The notes beneath the pieces are model-generated. The model was not told the DNA's origin. It saw only the letters and a list, made by a program, of their open reading frames with translations, and did no database searches. From the NCBI GenBank assembly GCA_903856805.1, contig CAIOCZ010000179.1:1-40138 (forward strand): a stretch of DNA of 40,138 nucleotides, read 5' to 3'. This document shows, in pieces, positions 15,919-25,704 of this stretch (within the stretch, counting starts at the first letter, position 1; every line of letters starts with the position of its first letter). The DNA comes from an uncultured cyanobacterium. Lineage in GTDB: Bacteria > Cyanobacteriota > Cyanobacteriia > PCC-6307 > Cyanobiaceae. A program made the position numbers and the translations under genes.

Positions 15919-16767
15919 ATGCGCTATCTCGTCAGCACCTCTCGGGCGACAACGTTCTCCCGTGCGCTTCAGCTGGGGGTGCTGTTGCTTGTCGCCCTGC
16001 TGATGTTGCTTCCGTTGTTGTGGTTGGTCAGCACGTCCCTCAAGGGCCCGGCTGAAAATATTTTCACCAGTCCACCGACCCTGTTGCCGCTTCGGCCCAG
16101 CCTGGAGGCGTATCACCGGCTGTTTGCCGAGACGCCCCTGGCCACCTATCTCCTCAACAGCAGCCTGGTGAGTGGGGTGGCGGTGCTGGCCAATCTTGTG
16201 TTCTGCTCCCTGGCCGCCTATCCGCTCGCTCGATTGCGCTTCAAGGGGCGCGGTCTGGTGCTGGCCTTGGTGGTGGCCACGATTCTGATCCCCTTCCAAG
16301 TGGTGATGATTCCGCTCTATCTCTTGATGGTTCAACTCGGATTGCGTAACACCCTTTGGGCCCTGATTTTGCCCCAGGCCGCCACGGCTTTTGGCATTTT
16401 TTTGTTGCGTCAGAGTTTTCTTGCCGTTCCCGTGGAATTGGAGGAGGCGGCCCGCATTGATGGCTGTACTCCCCTGGGGGAATGGTGGAACGTGATGATT
16501 CCTGCTGCCAAAGCCGATCTGATCACCCTGGCCATTTTTGTATTTATTGGCAGCTGGAGTGATTTCCTGTGGCCTTTAATCATTTTGGATGATCCTGAGC
16601 GCTATACGCTCCCCCTGGGTCTGCAGCAGTTGGCCAGTAGCTTTTCCCTTGACTGGCGTTTGGTCGCAGCCGGATCGGTGCTTTCGATTCTGCCTGTTCT
16701 TTTTCTTTTTATTCTTTTGCAACGTTATATTCTTCCCAGTGCCACTGCCGATGCCGTCAAGGGGTGA
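15919..16767 (+). CDS. Sugar ABC transporter permease (MalG/LacG family)
   Basis: 282-residue inner-membrane protein with six helices. The N-terminal helix follows a short basic start. The permease core begins at LATYLLNSSLVSGVAVLANLVF, and the cytoplasmic EAA loop is EEAARIDGCTPLGEWWNVMIP, diagnostic of the carbohydrate-uptake CUT1 family (MalG-like second permease). I use ATG at 15919; a TTG two codons earlier is possible. No partner permease, binding protein or ATPase is nearby, so its partners must be encoded elsewhere. In cyanobacteria a similar subunit, GgtD, belongs to the glucosylglycerol/trehalose/sucrose importer, but specificity cannot be assigned here. The 3' end overlaps the convergent gene by 11 bp. 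Confidence 0.85.
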   Translation: MRYLVSTSRATTFSRALQLGVLLLVALLMLLPLLWLVSTSLKGPAENIFTSPPTLLPLRPSLEAYHRLFAETPLATYLLNSSLVSGVAVLANLVFCSLAAYPLARLRFKGRGLVLALVVATILIPFQVVMIPLYLLMVQLGLRNTLWALILPQAATAFGIFLLRQSFLAVPVELEEAARIDGCTPLGEWWNVMIPAAKADLITLAIFVFIGSWSDFLWPLIILDDPERYTLPLGLQQLASSFSLDWRLVAAGSVLSILPVLFLFILLQRYILPSATADAVKG

Positions 16768-17257
16768 GGCGATCAATATTGCCGTTGGCGGGAGAGGGCA
16801 GTGCCGTGCTTCCCGGCCTGGGCATGGCCGGCAGCGAGGGGGGGGACAGCATGGGAGGGAGCAGCGAGTTGGCCTTGCTGCGGGGAATCGGCGCGATCGG
16901 GAGGACCGGTGGGATCGAACGGCTGGCTGGGTTCGACTCCGCGAACTCTTGGCGCTGCCGTTGGCTCTGATACAACCTTGCTTCTAACTGGGCGTTTTGC
17001 TTCTCCAGGGTCTGAAGGCGTTGGCTGAGAATTTGAACCTGTTGTTCCAGCCCATTGCTGCGCGAAAGGATTCGGCTGTTCTCTAGTCCCTGCACCCGTG
17101 CCTGCAGGGTCAGGATGGATTTGCTTTGTTCCCGGGTCCGGCCGATCAGGGCCATCAGCAGCACGGTGACCAGCACGCTCAGACCGATCTGAAACCAGGG
17201 CATCCAGCGCGGTAGGCGTGCCAAGGAGGTGTCATCGGATTCGGAGGGGGACAACAT
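16757..17257 (-). CDS. Single-helix membrane protein with coiled coil and proline-rich tail
   Basis: 166-residue protein I cannot name. One membrane helix (about residues 21-41, FQIGLSVLVTVLLMALIG) follows a short acidic/polar N-terminus. Next is a heptad-rich region (about 48-100) full of Leu, Gln and Glu, predicted coiled coil. The C-terminal 60 residues are rich in Pro, Ser and Ala (SIPPVLPIAPIPRS, LPPMLSPPSLPAMPRPG). Topology suggests a membrane-anchored scaffold with its coil on one side. The start ATG is the complement of 17255-17257, chosen because the helix follows directly; the frame extends upstream without features. It is divergent from the pseudouridine synthase (96 bp) and converges on the sugar permease. 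Confidence 0.65.
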   Translation of the reverse strand: MLSPSESDDTSLARLPRWMPWFQIGLSVLVTVLLMALIGRTREQSKSILTLQARVQGLENSRILSRSNGLEQQVQILSQRLQTLEKQNAQLEARLYQSQRQRQEFAESNPASRSIPPVLPIAPIPRSKANSLLPPMLSPPSLPAMPRPGSTALPSPANGNIDRLTP

Positions 17258-17353
17258 CGGTGTCGCGGTGGCATGGTTCGAATCCTGGCGCCCTGCGCTA
17301 CCGATGGCCAGGGCCCCGGGCGGACAGGATGGCCCCCCAGGGCGTAGGGCGTG

Positions 17354-18055
17354 ATGGCGTTGGATTCCAGCGTGGCAGATCCCAGGGTGGTGCATGCCGA
17401 CCCCTGGTTGTTGGTGGTTGATAAACCCAGTGGCCTGCTCAGCCAGAGCGGCCTTGGGCCGGAGCTGGCGGATGCCGTGCCCGCTCGGCTTGAACCGCAC
17501 TGGGGGCCCCTGAAGCTGGTGCATCGGCTGGATCGCGACACCTCAGGGCTCCTCGTGCTGGCCCGCGATCCCCAGGCCCATCGGCAGTTGTCGGCGGCCT
17601 TCGCCGCCCGCCGGGTGCGGAAGCACTACCTGGCGGATGTGGCCGGTCAGCCGGTCGCCGCGGGCTGGATCGACCAGCCGCTCCTGCGCCGCACCGCCCA
17701 GCCGCCTCGCTACGGCGTCGATCCGGCCGGTAAATCCAGCTGCACGGGCTGGCGGCGGTTGCGGGGGAATCGCCATTGGAGCCGGTTGGAGCTGCGGCCC
17801 CTCACCGGTCGTTCGCACCAGCTGCGGGTCCATCTTGCTTGGCTGGGCCATCCGATCCTGGGGGACCCGATCTATGGCGATCCCCTCTCCCGCGCCATGG
17901 CCCCCCGCCTGCGGTTGCATGCCCATCGCCTGGTGTTCGATCACCCCATCCACGGCCGTCGCCTCGCGCTGATCGCCCCCCTGCCCTGGGGGGCCGAGCC
18001 ACCGCCGCCGCTTGTGGGATCGGGCCCGGTGGTCCCAGAGTGCGAGGCCGCTTGA
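17354..18055 (+). CDS. RluA-family pseudouridine synthase
   Basis: 233-residue RNA-modifying enzyme that isomerises uridine to pseudouridine in rRNA or tRNA. The catalytic motif HRLDRDTSGLLVLAR carries the nucleophilic Asp at D60. Other family segments are VVDKPSGLLSQ (strand I), FAARRVRKHYLA, RLELRPLTGRSHQLRVHL (motif III) and HPILGDPIYG. The length is short: no S4 domain, as in RluA/TruC-type enzymes. The target nucleotide cannot be predicted. ATG at 17354 is used; GTG at 17351 directly before it is equally possible. It is first in a compact run with SemiSWEET and the two fluoride-channel genes (13-bp gap to the next). Confidence 0.88.
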   Translation: MALDSSVADPRVVHADPWLLVVDKPSGLLSQSGLGPELADAVPARLEPHWGPLKLVHRLDRDTSGLLVLARDPQAHRQLSAAFAARRVRKHYLADVAGQPVAAGWIDQPLLRRTAQPPRYGVDPAGKSSCTGWRRLRGNRHWSRLELRPLTGRSHQLRVHLAWLGHPILGDPIYGDPLSRAMAPRLRLHAHRLVFDHPIHGRRLALIAPLPWGAEPPPPLVGSGPVVPECEAA

Positions 18056-18068
18056 CGCCCCCACCCCC

Positions 18069-18371
18069 ATGGCCCAGCCCCTGCCGGTGAGCCTGCTTGG
18101 TTATCTGGCAGCCAGTCTCACCACGGTGAGCTTTTTCCCCCAAGCCCTCAAGACCGTCCGCAATGGCGACACCAGCGGCATCTCCTTGCGGATGTATCTC
18201 CTGCTCACGCTCGGCATCGCCGCCTGGGCGCTCTATGGCTTGATCACCCGCGATGGCCCCCTGATCGTGGCCAACCTGATCACGTTGGTGCCCGCCGTGG
18301 TGGTGCTTGAGCGCACGTGGCAAGCGCGACTTCTCCAACAGAAGCGCCTGCGGCTTGGGCAGGAACGATGA
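18069..18371 (+). CDS. SemiSWEET sugar transporter
   Basis: 100-residue membrane protein with one triple-helix bundle. It shows the PQ motif (P24-Q25 in VSFFPQALKTVRNGDTSGIS) and the second-helix pattern YLLLTLGIAAWALYGL, both diagnostic of bacterial SemiSWEETs, which dimerise and move sugars down their gradient. ATG at 18069 begins just before helix 1; the longer upstream frame overlaps the previous gene and is not conserved. Its stop overlaps the ATG of crcB1 (ATGA), so it is translationally coupled to the fluoride-channel pair. Sugar specificity is unknown. Confidence 0.85.
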   Translation: MAQPLPVSLLGYLAASLTTVSFFPQALKTVRNGDTSGISLRMYLLLTLGIAAWALYGLITRDGPLIVANLITLVPAVVVLERTWQARLLQQKRLRLGQER

Positions 18372-18739
18372 GTGGTGAACCCCTCTGGGTGGTGCTGGGG
18401 GCCCTCCCCGGCGCCTGGTTGCGGTTCTGGCTGGTGAACCAGCTGGAGCCCTGGTTGCCTCGTCGCCACTGGGGAACGGTGCTGGTGAACGTTTCGGCCT
18501 GCCTGCTGTTGGGTCTGGTCTTGGGGCTGGAGGGCCGGGGCCTGCTGAGCTCGGGGGGTGTCACCCTCCTGGCCACGGGGTTTCTGGGCAGTTTCAGTAC
18601 CCTGTCCACCTTTCTGGCGGAGGTCCAGGGGGTGCTGGGGAAAGGCGAATGGGCTCAGGCGCTTGGTCTGGCGACCACAGCGGTGCTGGGGGGCTTGCTG
18701 GCCTTGCTGATGGGCCTGGCCCTGGTCTCCGTTCGATGA
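18368..18739 (+). CDS. crcB1: Fluoride channel subunit CrcB/Fluc, first of a pair
   Basis: 123-residue four-helix membrane protein of the CrcB/Fluc fluoride exporter family, which lets fluoride leave the cell passively. Landmarks: GAWLRFWL (R19), WGTVLVN (pore Asn N41) and the helix-3 break GFLGSFSTLSTF. In single-gene Fluc channels that break reads TTFSTF with two pore-lining Phe; here the first is Leu (L79) and the second is kept (F82). The GGxxxG part after the pore Asn is also altered (NVSACLLLG). It overlaps the SemiSWEET stop and the next crcB start by ATGA junctions. Pairs of half-degenerate crcB genes are known to make heterodimeric channels. Confidence 0.88.
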   Translation: MSGEPLWVVLGALPGAWLRFWLVNQLEPWLPRRHWGTVLVNVSACLLLGLVLGLEGRGLLSSGGVTLLATGFLGSFSTLSTFLAEVQGVLGKGEWAQALGLATTAVLGGLLALLMGLALVSVR

Positions 18740-19140
18740 GCGCTCCGATGGGGCGTCGCTGGCGGGTCCCGCGCGAACTGCTGCTGGTGGGGGCGGGCGC
18801 CGTCCCCGGGGCCCTGCTGCGGTGGTGGCTGCAGGATCCCCTGGTGGCCAACCTGCTGGGGTGTCTGCTGTTCGGTCTGCTGATGGGGCCCGGAGCCGCC
18901 AGGCCGCGGCTGCTGCTGGTGGGAATGGTGGGGTTCTGTGGATCACTCACCACCTTCAGCGGTTGGGAGCTCCAGCTTCAGCAGGCCCTGCAGCATGGGC
19001 GCCCCTGGAACCTGCTGGCCCTGCTGGGGGGCACCCTGGCCGGGGGGCTGGGGGCGCTGCTGCTGGGGATGGGGCTGGGACGGGGATTGGCGGCCCTGGG
19101 ACGTCAGGCGCTGAAGGCTTTGCGGGCGGGGATCGGATAG
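18736..19140 (+). CDS. crcB2: Fluoride channel subunit CrcB/Fluc, second of a pair
   Basis: 134-residue four-helix membrane protein, partner of the preceding gene. Landmarks: GALLRWWL (R29), VANLLGCLLFG (pore Asn N39) and the helix-3 break GFCGSLTTFSGW. Here the first pore Phe is kept (F74) and the second is Trp (W77), the opposite loss to CrcB1. This suggests an antiparallel heterodimer. The start overlaps the crcB1 stop (ATGA). The 3' end overlaps the convergent pgpH-like gene by 37 bp. I saw no convincing fluoride (crcB) riboswitch upstream of the cluster. Confidence 0.85.
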   Translation: MSAPMGRRWRVPRELLLVGAGAVPGALLRWWLQDPLVANLLGCLLFGLLMGPGAARPRLLLVGMVGFCGSLTTFSGWELQLQQALQHGRPWNLLALLGGTLAGGLGALLLGMGLGRGLAALGRQALKALRAGIG

Positions 19141-21191
19141 GGAATGCGCCGGTGGCGCATCCGCTTCCATACGCGCACGAAGGCCCGCATCACCAGGTCC
19201 AGTTCGGCCCGGCTGATCCCGCTGGCGGCGATCTGGCCATCCTCTTGGCGGGCCTCGACGATGCGACGCACCATGGCGCTGGCCTCGGCCTCGCTGGTGC
19301 CGGGGGGCAGGGAGCGCAGGGCGGCTTCGCAACCGTCAGCCAGCATCAGGATGGCCGTTTCGCGGCTGCGGGGGTTGGGGCCCCGGTAGCGGAAGCTGGC
19401 TTCAGGGGTGGCCGGATCCCGTTCCCGCGCCAGGTGCAGGAAGTAGCCCATCTTGAGGGTGCCCTGGTGCTCGGGGATGAAGTCGGCGAGGGGACGGGGC
19501 AGGCGGTAGCGGCGGGCCAGACGCAGGCCTTCGTCCACGTGGGCCTGCAGGATCGCCGCACTGGCCTGGGGGTTGGCCAGGGTGTCGTGGGGATTGAGGC
19601 CCCCCTCCTGGTTCTCAATGAACCATTGGGGCCCGTGGAGCTTGCCCACGTCGTGGTAGAGGGCTCCGGTGCGGATCAGGTCCACATCGGCCTGGATGGC
19701 CCGGGCCCCCTCTTCCGCCAACCCGGTGATCATCAGGGTGTGTTCAAAGGTGCCTGGTGCCTCGGTGGAGAGCCGCCGCAATAGGGGGCGTTCCAGGTCG
19801 GCTAATTCCATCAGCCGGGCCCGGGTGAGCAGCCCGAAGAAGCTTTCCACCAGGGGCGCCAGCAATAGGCCGGCCAGCAGCAGGCCCACCATCAACACGG
19901 CCTCGGAGATCAGGTCGCCGCCTCGGATCGGGTGGCCATCGCCGTGGCCCGCCAGCGCGACCAGTTGTCCAGCGAGCCACTGCAGCAGCAGGGCGCCCAG
20001 GGGCAGCAACAGGGCCAGCTGCAGCAGTTGGGCCCGTTGCCTCTGTCGGCCCGCCAGCACCGCGGCCACCGCCGCCACCACCACGGCCATGATCAGCCGG
20101 AGATCGGGGAGTTGTTCTAGGGGCCAGGGCCACAGCAGGCTGGCCACCGCCAGCCAGGCCAGGCCCGCCATCGTGCCCAGGCCCTGGGCCAACAGCAGGG
20201 TGGGGGGGACCAGAAGCGCCAGCACACTCACCTGGGAGCCGAGCCAGAGCTTGCAGGCCTGAACCACCAGCAGGGTGCCGAGGACGAGCAGGGCCTGGCG
20301 GGGTTCCAGGCTGGCTCGCCAGCGGCGCATCACTAGCAGCATCACGGCGGTGGCGGCCAGGGCCTCGCCAAAATGGGCCAGCCAGGGCAAAGGCCGGGGG
20401 CGGCGGTTGATCAGGCCGAAGTAATCGAGCACATCAAAGGCCTCACTGCTCACCGGTTCCCCCTGGCGGGTGATCAGATCCCCTTGGTGCACAGTGATGG
20501 TGGGCAGACCCCTTTGGGTCACGAGCTCTTCGATTCGGTGCTGGCTCAGCATCGGATCGATCCGCAGGTTCGTGCGGCCCTGCAGATTGCTGGCCAGCAG
20601 GCGGCTGCCCAGGCTGCGGCCCGGTGGGGGCTGTTGGTCCAGCTGCAGGCTGGCGGCGAGAAGTAGCTGGGCATCGGCCAGATTGCCGGCTACCCCCTGG
20701 CTCAGCATGCGCAGCTGGGCCTGGCGGAGATCGCGCTCCCAGCGCATCAGGTCCACCGGGCTGAGTTGACGCAGCCAGCGCCGTTCAGCGCTGGTCAGTT
20801 GCAGGGGATCCACCCGGGGTTGATCGCTGGCCAGCTGGTTCTGAAGGGCCAGCAGTTGGCGATCCAGCTGGGACTGCAGCTGTTGGGTGGCGTGGTCGTC
20901 CACCACCTGCACCTGGGTGCGGGGCACCATCTGGCTGCGGCGCTGCTCCAGGGCCGCGCTGTCCATCACCGTGGCGTTCCGGGGGGCATGGACGGTGAAG
21001 GGGGCCAGCCGCCCGGGCCTCAAGCTGGGTTCCACCAGCCAGGGCCAGCTGGACAACAGCGCCACCAGCAGGCAGGCCAAAATCACCGTTCCCAGGCCTG
21101 GCCCGTGCCAGGGCACCAAGGCCTGGCGAGGCCGTTCCAGCCGCAGCAGCTGCCTCCAGAGCCGCTTCAGCGGATGAACGCCGGTTGGCAT
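19104..21191 (-). CDS. pgpH: 7TM-HD (PgpH-like) cyclic-dinucleotide phosphodiesterase
   Basis: 695-residue membrane protein. Order: one N-terminal helix (about residues 30-50), a long extracytoplasmic domain (about 55-285, 7TMR-HDED type, with [15 protein letters not shown] near its end), about seven membrane helices (about 295-475), and a cytoplasmic HD domain with [13 protein letters not shown], the metal-binding H513-D514 (ALYHDVGKL) and further His ligands ([19 protein letters not shown]). Family members such as Listeria PgpH hydrolyse c-di-AMP, a regulator of potassium and osmotic balance; the substrate here is by homology. ATG at the complement of 21189-21191 is used because the first helix follows; the frame is open upstream. 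It is divergent from folD (75 bp). Confidence 0.88.
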   Translation of the reverse strand: MPTGVHPLKRLWRQLLRLERPRQALVPWHGPGLGTVILACLLVALLSSWPWLVEPSLRPGRLAPFTVHAPRNATVMDSAALEQRRSQMVPRTQVQVVDDHATQQLQSQLDRQLLALQNQLASDQPRVDPLQLTSAERRWLRQLSPVDLMRWERDLRQAQLRMLSQGVAGNLADAQLLLAASLQLDQQPPPGRSLGSRLLASNLQGRTNLRIDPMLSQHRIEELVTQRGLPTITVHQGDLITRQGEPVSSEAFDVLDYFGLINRRPRPLPWLAHFGEALAATAVMLLVMRRWRASLEPRQALLVLGTLLVVQACKLWLGSQVSVLALLVPPTLLLAQGLGTMAGLAWLAVASLLWPWPLEQLPDLRLIMAVVVAAVAAVLAGRQRQRAQLLQLALLLPLGALLLQWLAGQLVALAGHGDGHPIRGGDLISEAVLMVGLLLAGLLLAPLVESFFGLLTRARLMELADLERPLLRRLSTEAPGTFEHTLMITGLAEEGARAIQADVDLIRTGALYHDVGKLHGPQWFIENQEGGLNPHDTLANPQASAAILQAHVDEGLRLARRYRLPRPLADFIPEHQGTLKMGYFLHLARERDPATPEASFRYRGPNPRSRETAILMLADGCEAALRSLPPGTSEAEASAMVRRIVEARQEDGQIAASGISRAELDLVMRAFVRVWKRMRHRRIPYPIPARKAFSA

Positions 21192-21266
21192 GGTGGAAAA
21201 GGGGTGGATCAACCTAGCGGCCCCAACGCTTGGGGTTGCATGCTGGGAACTGGCGCTACTCCATCC

Positions 21267-22148
21267 ATGGCCACCCTGCTTGACGGCCGTCGCCTGGCCG
21301 CTGCCATTGAAGCGCGGCTGGCGGCGGTGGTGGCCGCCGGCCGCGATCAGGTCGGTCGCCCGCCGGGGTTGGCGGTGCTGCGGGTGGGAAACGATCCAGC
21401 CAGTGGCGTGTACGTGGCCAACAAAGAGAAGGCCTGCAGCCGCGTTGGCATCCTGAATCTCGGCAGCCATCTGCCGGGGGACAGCCCCGCCGCCACCGTG
21501 CAGGCCACGATCGAGGGGCTGAACGCCGATCCGGCCGTGGACGGCATTTTGCTGCAGTTACCCCTGCCCCCTGGCCTGGCGGAGGGGCCGCTGCTGGCGG
21601 CGATCGATCCGGACAAAGATGCCGATGGCCTCCACACCCTCAACCTGGGCCGGCTGCTCAAGGGGGAACCAGGTCCGCGCAGCTGCACCCCCGCCGGGGT
21701 GATGGCCCTGTTGGCGGCATCAGGGGTGACGCTGGCCGGCAAGCGGGCGGTGGTGGTGGGCCGCAGCATCCTGGTGGGCCAGCCGATGGCCCTGATGCTG
21801 CAGGCCGCCGATGCCACCGTGAGCGTCGCCCATTCCCGCACCGTCGATCTGGCCGCCCTCACCCGCCAGGCCGAGGTGTTGGTGGTGGCGGCCGGTCGCC
21901 CCGGCATCGTGGGGGCGGAGCATGTGCGTCCCGGGGCGGTGGTGGTGGATGTGGGCATCCACCGCCGGCCCGAGGGGGGGCTCTGCGGGGATGTGCGCCA
22001 CGATGAGGTGGAGCCGATCGCCAGTGCCCTGTCGCCCGTGCCGGGCGGCGTCGGACCGATGACCGTGGCCATGCTCCTGGTCAACACCGTGGTGGCCTGG
22101 TGCCACCGCCATGGGCTGGAGCACGGATTGGACGATCTGTTGCCCTGA
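21267..22148 (+). CDS. folD: Bifunctional methylenetetrahydrofolate dehydrogenase/cyclohydrolase
   Basis: 293-residue cytoplasmic enzyme converting 5,10-methylene-THF to 10-formyl-THF in two steps, supplying one-carbon units. The active-site motif YVANKEKAC has the catalytic Lys K53 (Y49-x3-K). [10 protein letters not shown] and [15 protein letters not shown] are typical folate-site segments, [10 protein letters not shown] follows, and [14 protein letters not shown] is the NADP-binding loop. [14 protein letters not shown] ends the domain. Length is normal. The start ATG at 21267 matches the family N-terminus; the long upstream open frame is antisense shadow of pgpH. It is followed by crtE after 63 bp, a gene order I associate with picocyanobacteria. 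Confidence 0.95.
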   Translation: MATLLDGRRLAAAIEARLAAVVAAGRDQVGRPPGLAVLRVGNDPASGVYVANKEKACSRVGILNLGSHLPGDSPAATVQATIEGLNADPAVDGILLQLPLPPGLAEGPLLAAIDPDKDADGLHTLNLGRLLKGEPGPRSCTPAGVMALLAASGVTLAGKRAVVVGRSILVGQPMALMLQAADATVSVAHSRTVDLAALTRQAEVLVVAAGRPGIVGAEHVRPGAVVVDVGIHRRPEGGLCGDVRHDEVEPIASALSPVPGGVGPMTVAMLLVNTVVAWCHRHGLEHGLDDLLP

Positions 22149-22205
22149 GCCCCTACGGGTCCCTGGGGTTTGGGCTGGGCTGTAAGAATCGCGCCGAGCA
22201 CCTAG

Positions 22206-23608
<1,403 letters not shown>

Positions 23609-23668
23609 CCCCTAGGGTGACCAGCGCCAGCCTGGGATCCTGGGCCTTGTCATGGCGTCCTCCCACCC

Positions 23669-25159
23669 ATGGCCGTTGAACCCCAGCCTGCCTTGACCGC
23701 TGCCCAAGACGAGGCGGAGGCGGCCTTTGCCACCTGGTTGGCCGCCCCTGCTGATGGCAGTCCCTTCGTGTTGCGGGGGTATGCCGGCACCGGCAAGACA
23801 TTTTTGGCGATGCGCCTTCTGGCCCTGGCCGATGCGGCCGGACTCTGCTGGACCGTCGTGGCTCCCACCCACAAGGCCGTTGGTGTATTACGGCAGCAAC
23901 TGGAGCGGGTGGGCCTGCGCCCCACCTGGTACCCCTCCACGATTCATCGTCTGCTGCGGTTGAAGTTGCGCCGGGAGCGGGAGTTGGAGCGCTGTGAGGC
24001 CACCGAGCAGACCGCCCAGGCCCTGGAGCATCTGGGGTTGGTGCTGGTGGATGAGGCCTCGATGATTGACAGCGAGCTGCTGGAGATCAGCCTGCGCTGC
24101 GCCCATCCCTATCGCTGTCGCCTCGTGTTTGTGGGGGATCCGGCCCAGTTGCCCCCCGTGGGGGAGAGCTCCAGTCCGGTGTTTGACCTCTCCCGTTGCC
24201 GTGGGGCGGAGCTCACCGCTGTGGTGCGCCACGGCGGGCCGGTGTTGCGGTTGGCCGCCGGGCTGCGGGGGGGTGCCCTGCCCTGCTGTCGCCCCCCCGT
24301 TCTGCCGCCATTGCGTCAGCCGGCGGGTCAGGTGGCGATTCTTGAGCGGCGGGACTGGCTCAGGGCGGCGCAGGAGGCACTGCGGCGCTGCGCAGGCACC
24401 GACAACCCCGACCTAGTCCGCATCCTCTGTTACACGAATCGCTCCCTGGAGGAGTTGGTGCCGATGGCCCGACGGGCCCTGCATGGGGCGATGGCGGATC
24501 AGTTGGCCGTGTTGCCGGGGGAGGTGCTAATCACCCGTTCGGCGGTGCTGGCACCGGCCTGTCGGGAGGGGGAGGCGGGGGGGGAAGAGCCGGACATGGT
24601 GCTGGGCTCCAACCGGGAACTCCTGGTTCAGGATGTGGCCCCGGAACGCTGTGATCTGGCGGATTTCGGGGTGGGCCATGACGATGGTCTGAGCGCTCCG
24701 GTGATCGAGACGCTCCAGGCCACGGTGGAGGCCGGCCAAGGACGCCTGCGGCTGCGGCTGTTGCCCCCGATCGGTTCACCCCAACGCCTGGCCCTTGACA
24801 CGGTGCTCCAGCAGCTGCGTCAGCAGGCCAGGGCCGCCGGTCGGCAGGGCGGGCGGCCGCTGTGGCGGCGCTTTTTTCTGGTTCGGGATGCCTTTGCCTC
24901 GTTGGGTCCGGCTGCCGTGCTCACGGTGCACCGCAGCCAGGGCAGCACCTTCTCCGAGGTCTTCGTGGATGGGGATGTGTTCAGACCCGCCGATCCGGTG
25001 CTGCGTCGCCAGTTGGTGTACGTGGCGGTCACCCGGGCGAGCCAGGCGGTGGCGTTGGTGGCCGGCAGCGCCAGCGTTGCGGACCAGGAATGCTGGCGGC
25101 GGTGGCTGGATGCCGGTGCCCTTGAGGCTCACGACCTACGGGAGCAGCCTGCTGGATGA
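23669..25159 (+). CDS. Dda/RecD-like SF1B DNA helicase
   Basis: 496-residue ATPase predicted to unwind DNA 5'-3', similar to phage T4 Dda and the RecD2 core. Walker A is GYAGTGKT (residues 37-44), motif Ia is APTHKAVGVL, Walker B is LVLVDEASMID (D128-E129), motif III is GDPAQLPPVGE, and the UvrD_C_2 end has VHRSQGSTFSEVFVD and QLVYVAVTRAS. It lacks the long N-terminal domain of RecD2, so it is a compact Dda-type helicase. The start ATG at 23669 is 60 bp after the PAP2 gene. Likely role is DNA repair or replication restart; partner unknown. Confidence 0.9.
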   Translation: MAVEPQPALTAAQDEAEAAFATWLAAPADGSPFVLRGYAGTGKTFLAMRLLALADAAGLCWTVVAPTHKAVGVLRQQLERVGLRPTWYPSTIHRLLRLKLRRERELERCEATEQTAQALEHLGLVLVDEASMIDSELLEISLRCAHPYRCRLVFVGDPAQLPPVGESSSPVFDLSRCRGAELTAVVRHGGPVLRLAAGLRGGALPCCRPPVLPPLRQPAGQVAILERRDWLRAAQEALRRCAGTDNPDLVRILCYTNRSLEELVPMARRALHGAMADQLAVLPGEVLITRSAVLAPACREGEAGGEEPDMVLGSNRELLVQDVAPERCDLADFGVGHDDGLSAPVIETLQATVEAGQGRLRLRLLPPIGSPQRLALDTVLQQLRQQARAAGRQGGRPLWRRFFLVRDAFASLGPAAVLTVHRSQGSTFSEVFVDGDVFRPADPVLRRQLVYVAVTRASQAVALVAGSASVADQECWRRWLDAGALEAHDLREQPAG

Positions 25160-25229
25160 TTGCAATGGTCTAGCGGGGCTCAAGCGTGGGAGGATGTTGC
25201 CCATAATATTCCCCCGGGGTAATTTGCGA

Positions 25230-25622
25230 ATGGTTGCGGTGGTCCTTCCGCATGAGTGGAGTATTAGTGCTACTCCTCTTCTCCCGGAGGATCCGCCCCG
25301 CGGATCCTCGTTGGCGGATCCGAATGCGGCCTCCGCGCTACCTCCCCTTCAGGCCAGTAGCTCCGCCATGGTGATCCTGGGAGGCAGCTTGGTGCTGATG
25401 GTGGTGGTGATGGTGCTGCTGGCCCGTGTGATCTTTCCCGGCAGCTTCGGGGGAGGGCCCTGGAGCACTCCCCCACGTCACCCCGGCCGTCATTCCATCT
25501 GGCAGCGGTGTCTCTCTGCCTTGGAATGGAGGTCTGAACGAAAGGAGGTGATCCACGATCCAGACTATCTCTACAAGATCACGAAAGACGATGAGGATCT
25601 GCCAGGCGACGGCAAGGATTGA
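25230..25622 (+). CDS. Small single-helix membrane protein (start uncertain)
   Basis: Up to 130 residues. A hydrophobic helix (ILGGSLVLMVVVMVLLARVIF) is followed by a polar, charged tail ending HDPDYLYKITKDDEDLPGD. Three in-frame ATG starts are possible: 25194 (142 codons), 25230 and 25368. The last begins MVILGGSLV right at the helix and gives 84 residues; it would place the hairpin at 25287-25309 and the AT-rich CATAATATT box at 25202 in a leader. I keep the middle start as a compromise. I do not recognise the family. The C-terminal tail with its Asp/Lys motif looks coding by composition. Confidence 0.6.
   Translation: MVAVVLPHEWSISATPLLPEDPPRGSSLADPNAASALPPLQASSSAMVILGGSLVLMVVVMVLLARVIFPGSFGGGPWSTPPRHPGRHSIWQRCLSALEWRSERKEVIHDPDYLYKITKDDEDLPGDGKD
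25287..25309. repeat. Perfect 10-bp inverted repeat
   Basis: GAGGATCCGC - CCC - GCGGATCCTC: a flawless 10-bp stem with 3-nt loop, followed at 25314 by a third GCGGATCC. No T-run follows. It lies inside the longer versions of the small membrane-protein frame but would be in the 5' leader if that gene starts at 25368. Confidence 0.75.
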
Positions 25623-25704
25623 GCCTGAGTTTTCTGTCTATTTAATGGCCTGATGGGATTTTGGTGGCAATTTTGGTGAATCTTAGGGTGTTGGATCGGC
25701 GTGA

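Noticed and set aside
17271-17284. GGTTCGAATCC resembling a tRNA T-loop
   Set aside because: The flanking bases do not form a T stem and no acceptor, D or anticodon arms surround it.
17258-17353. Fluoride riboswitch ahead of the cluster carrying crcB1/crcB2
   Set aside because: I could not find the conserved GGNGATGG start with a matching pseudoknot in this spacer, and the crcB genes are third and fourth in the run.
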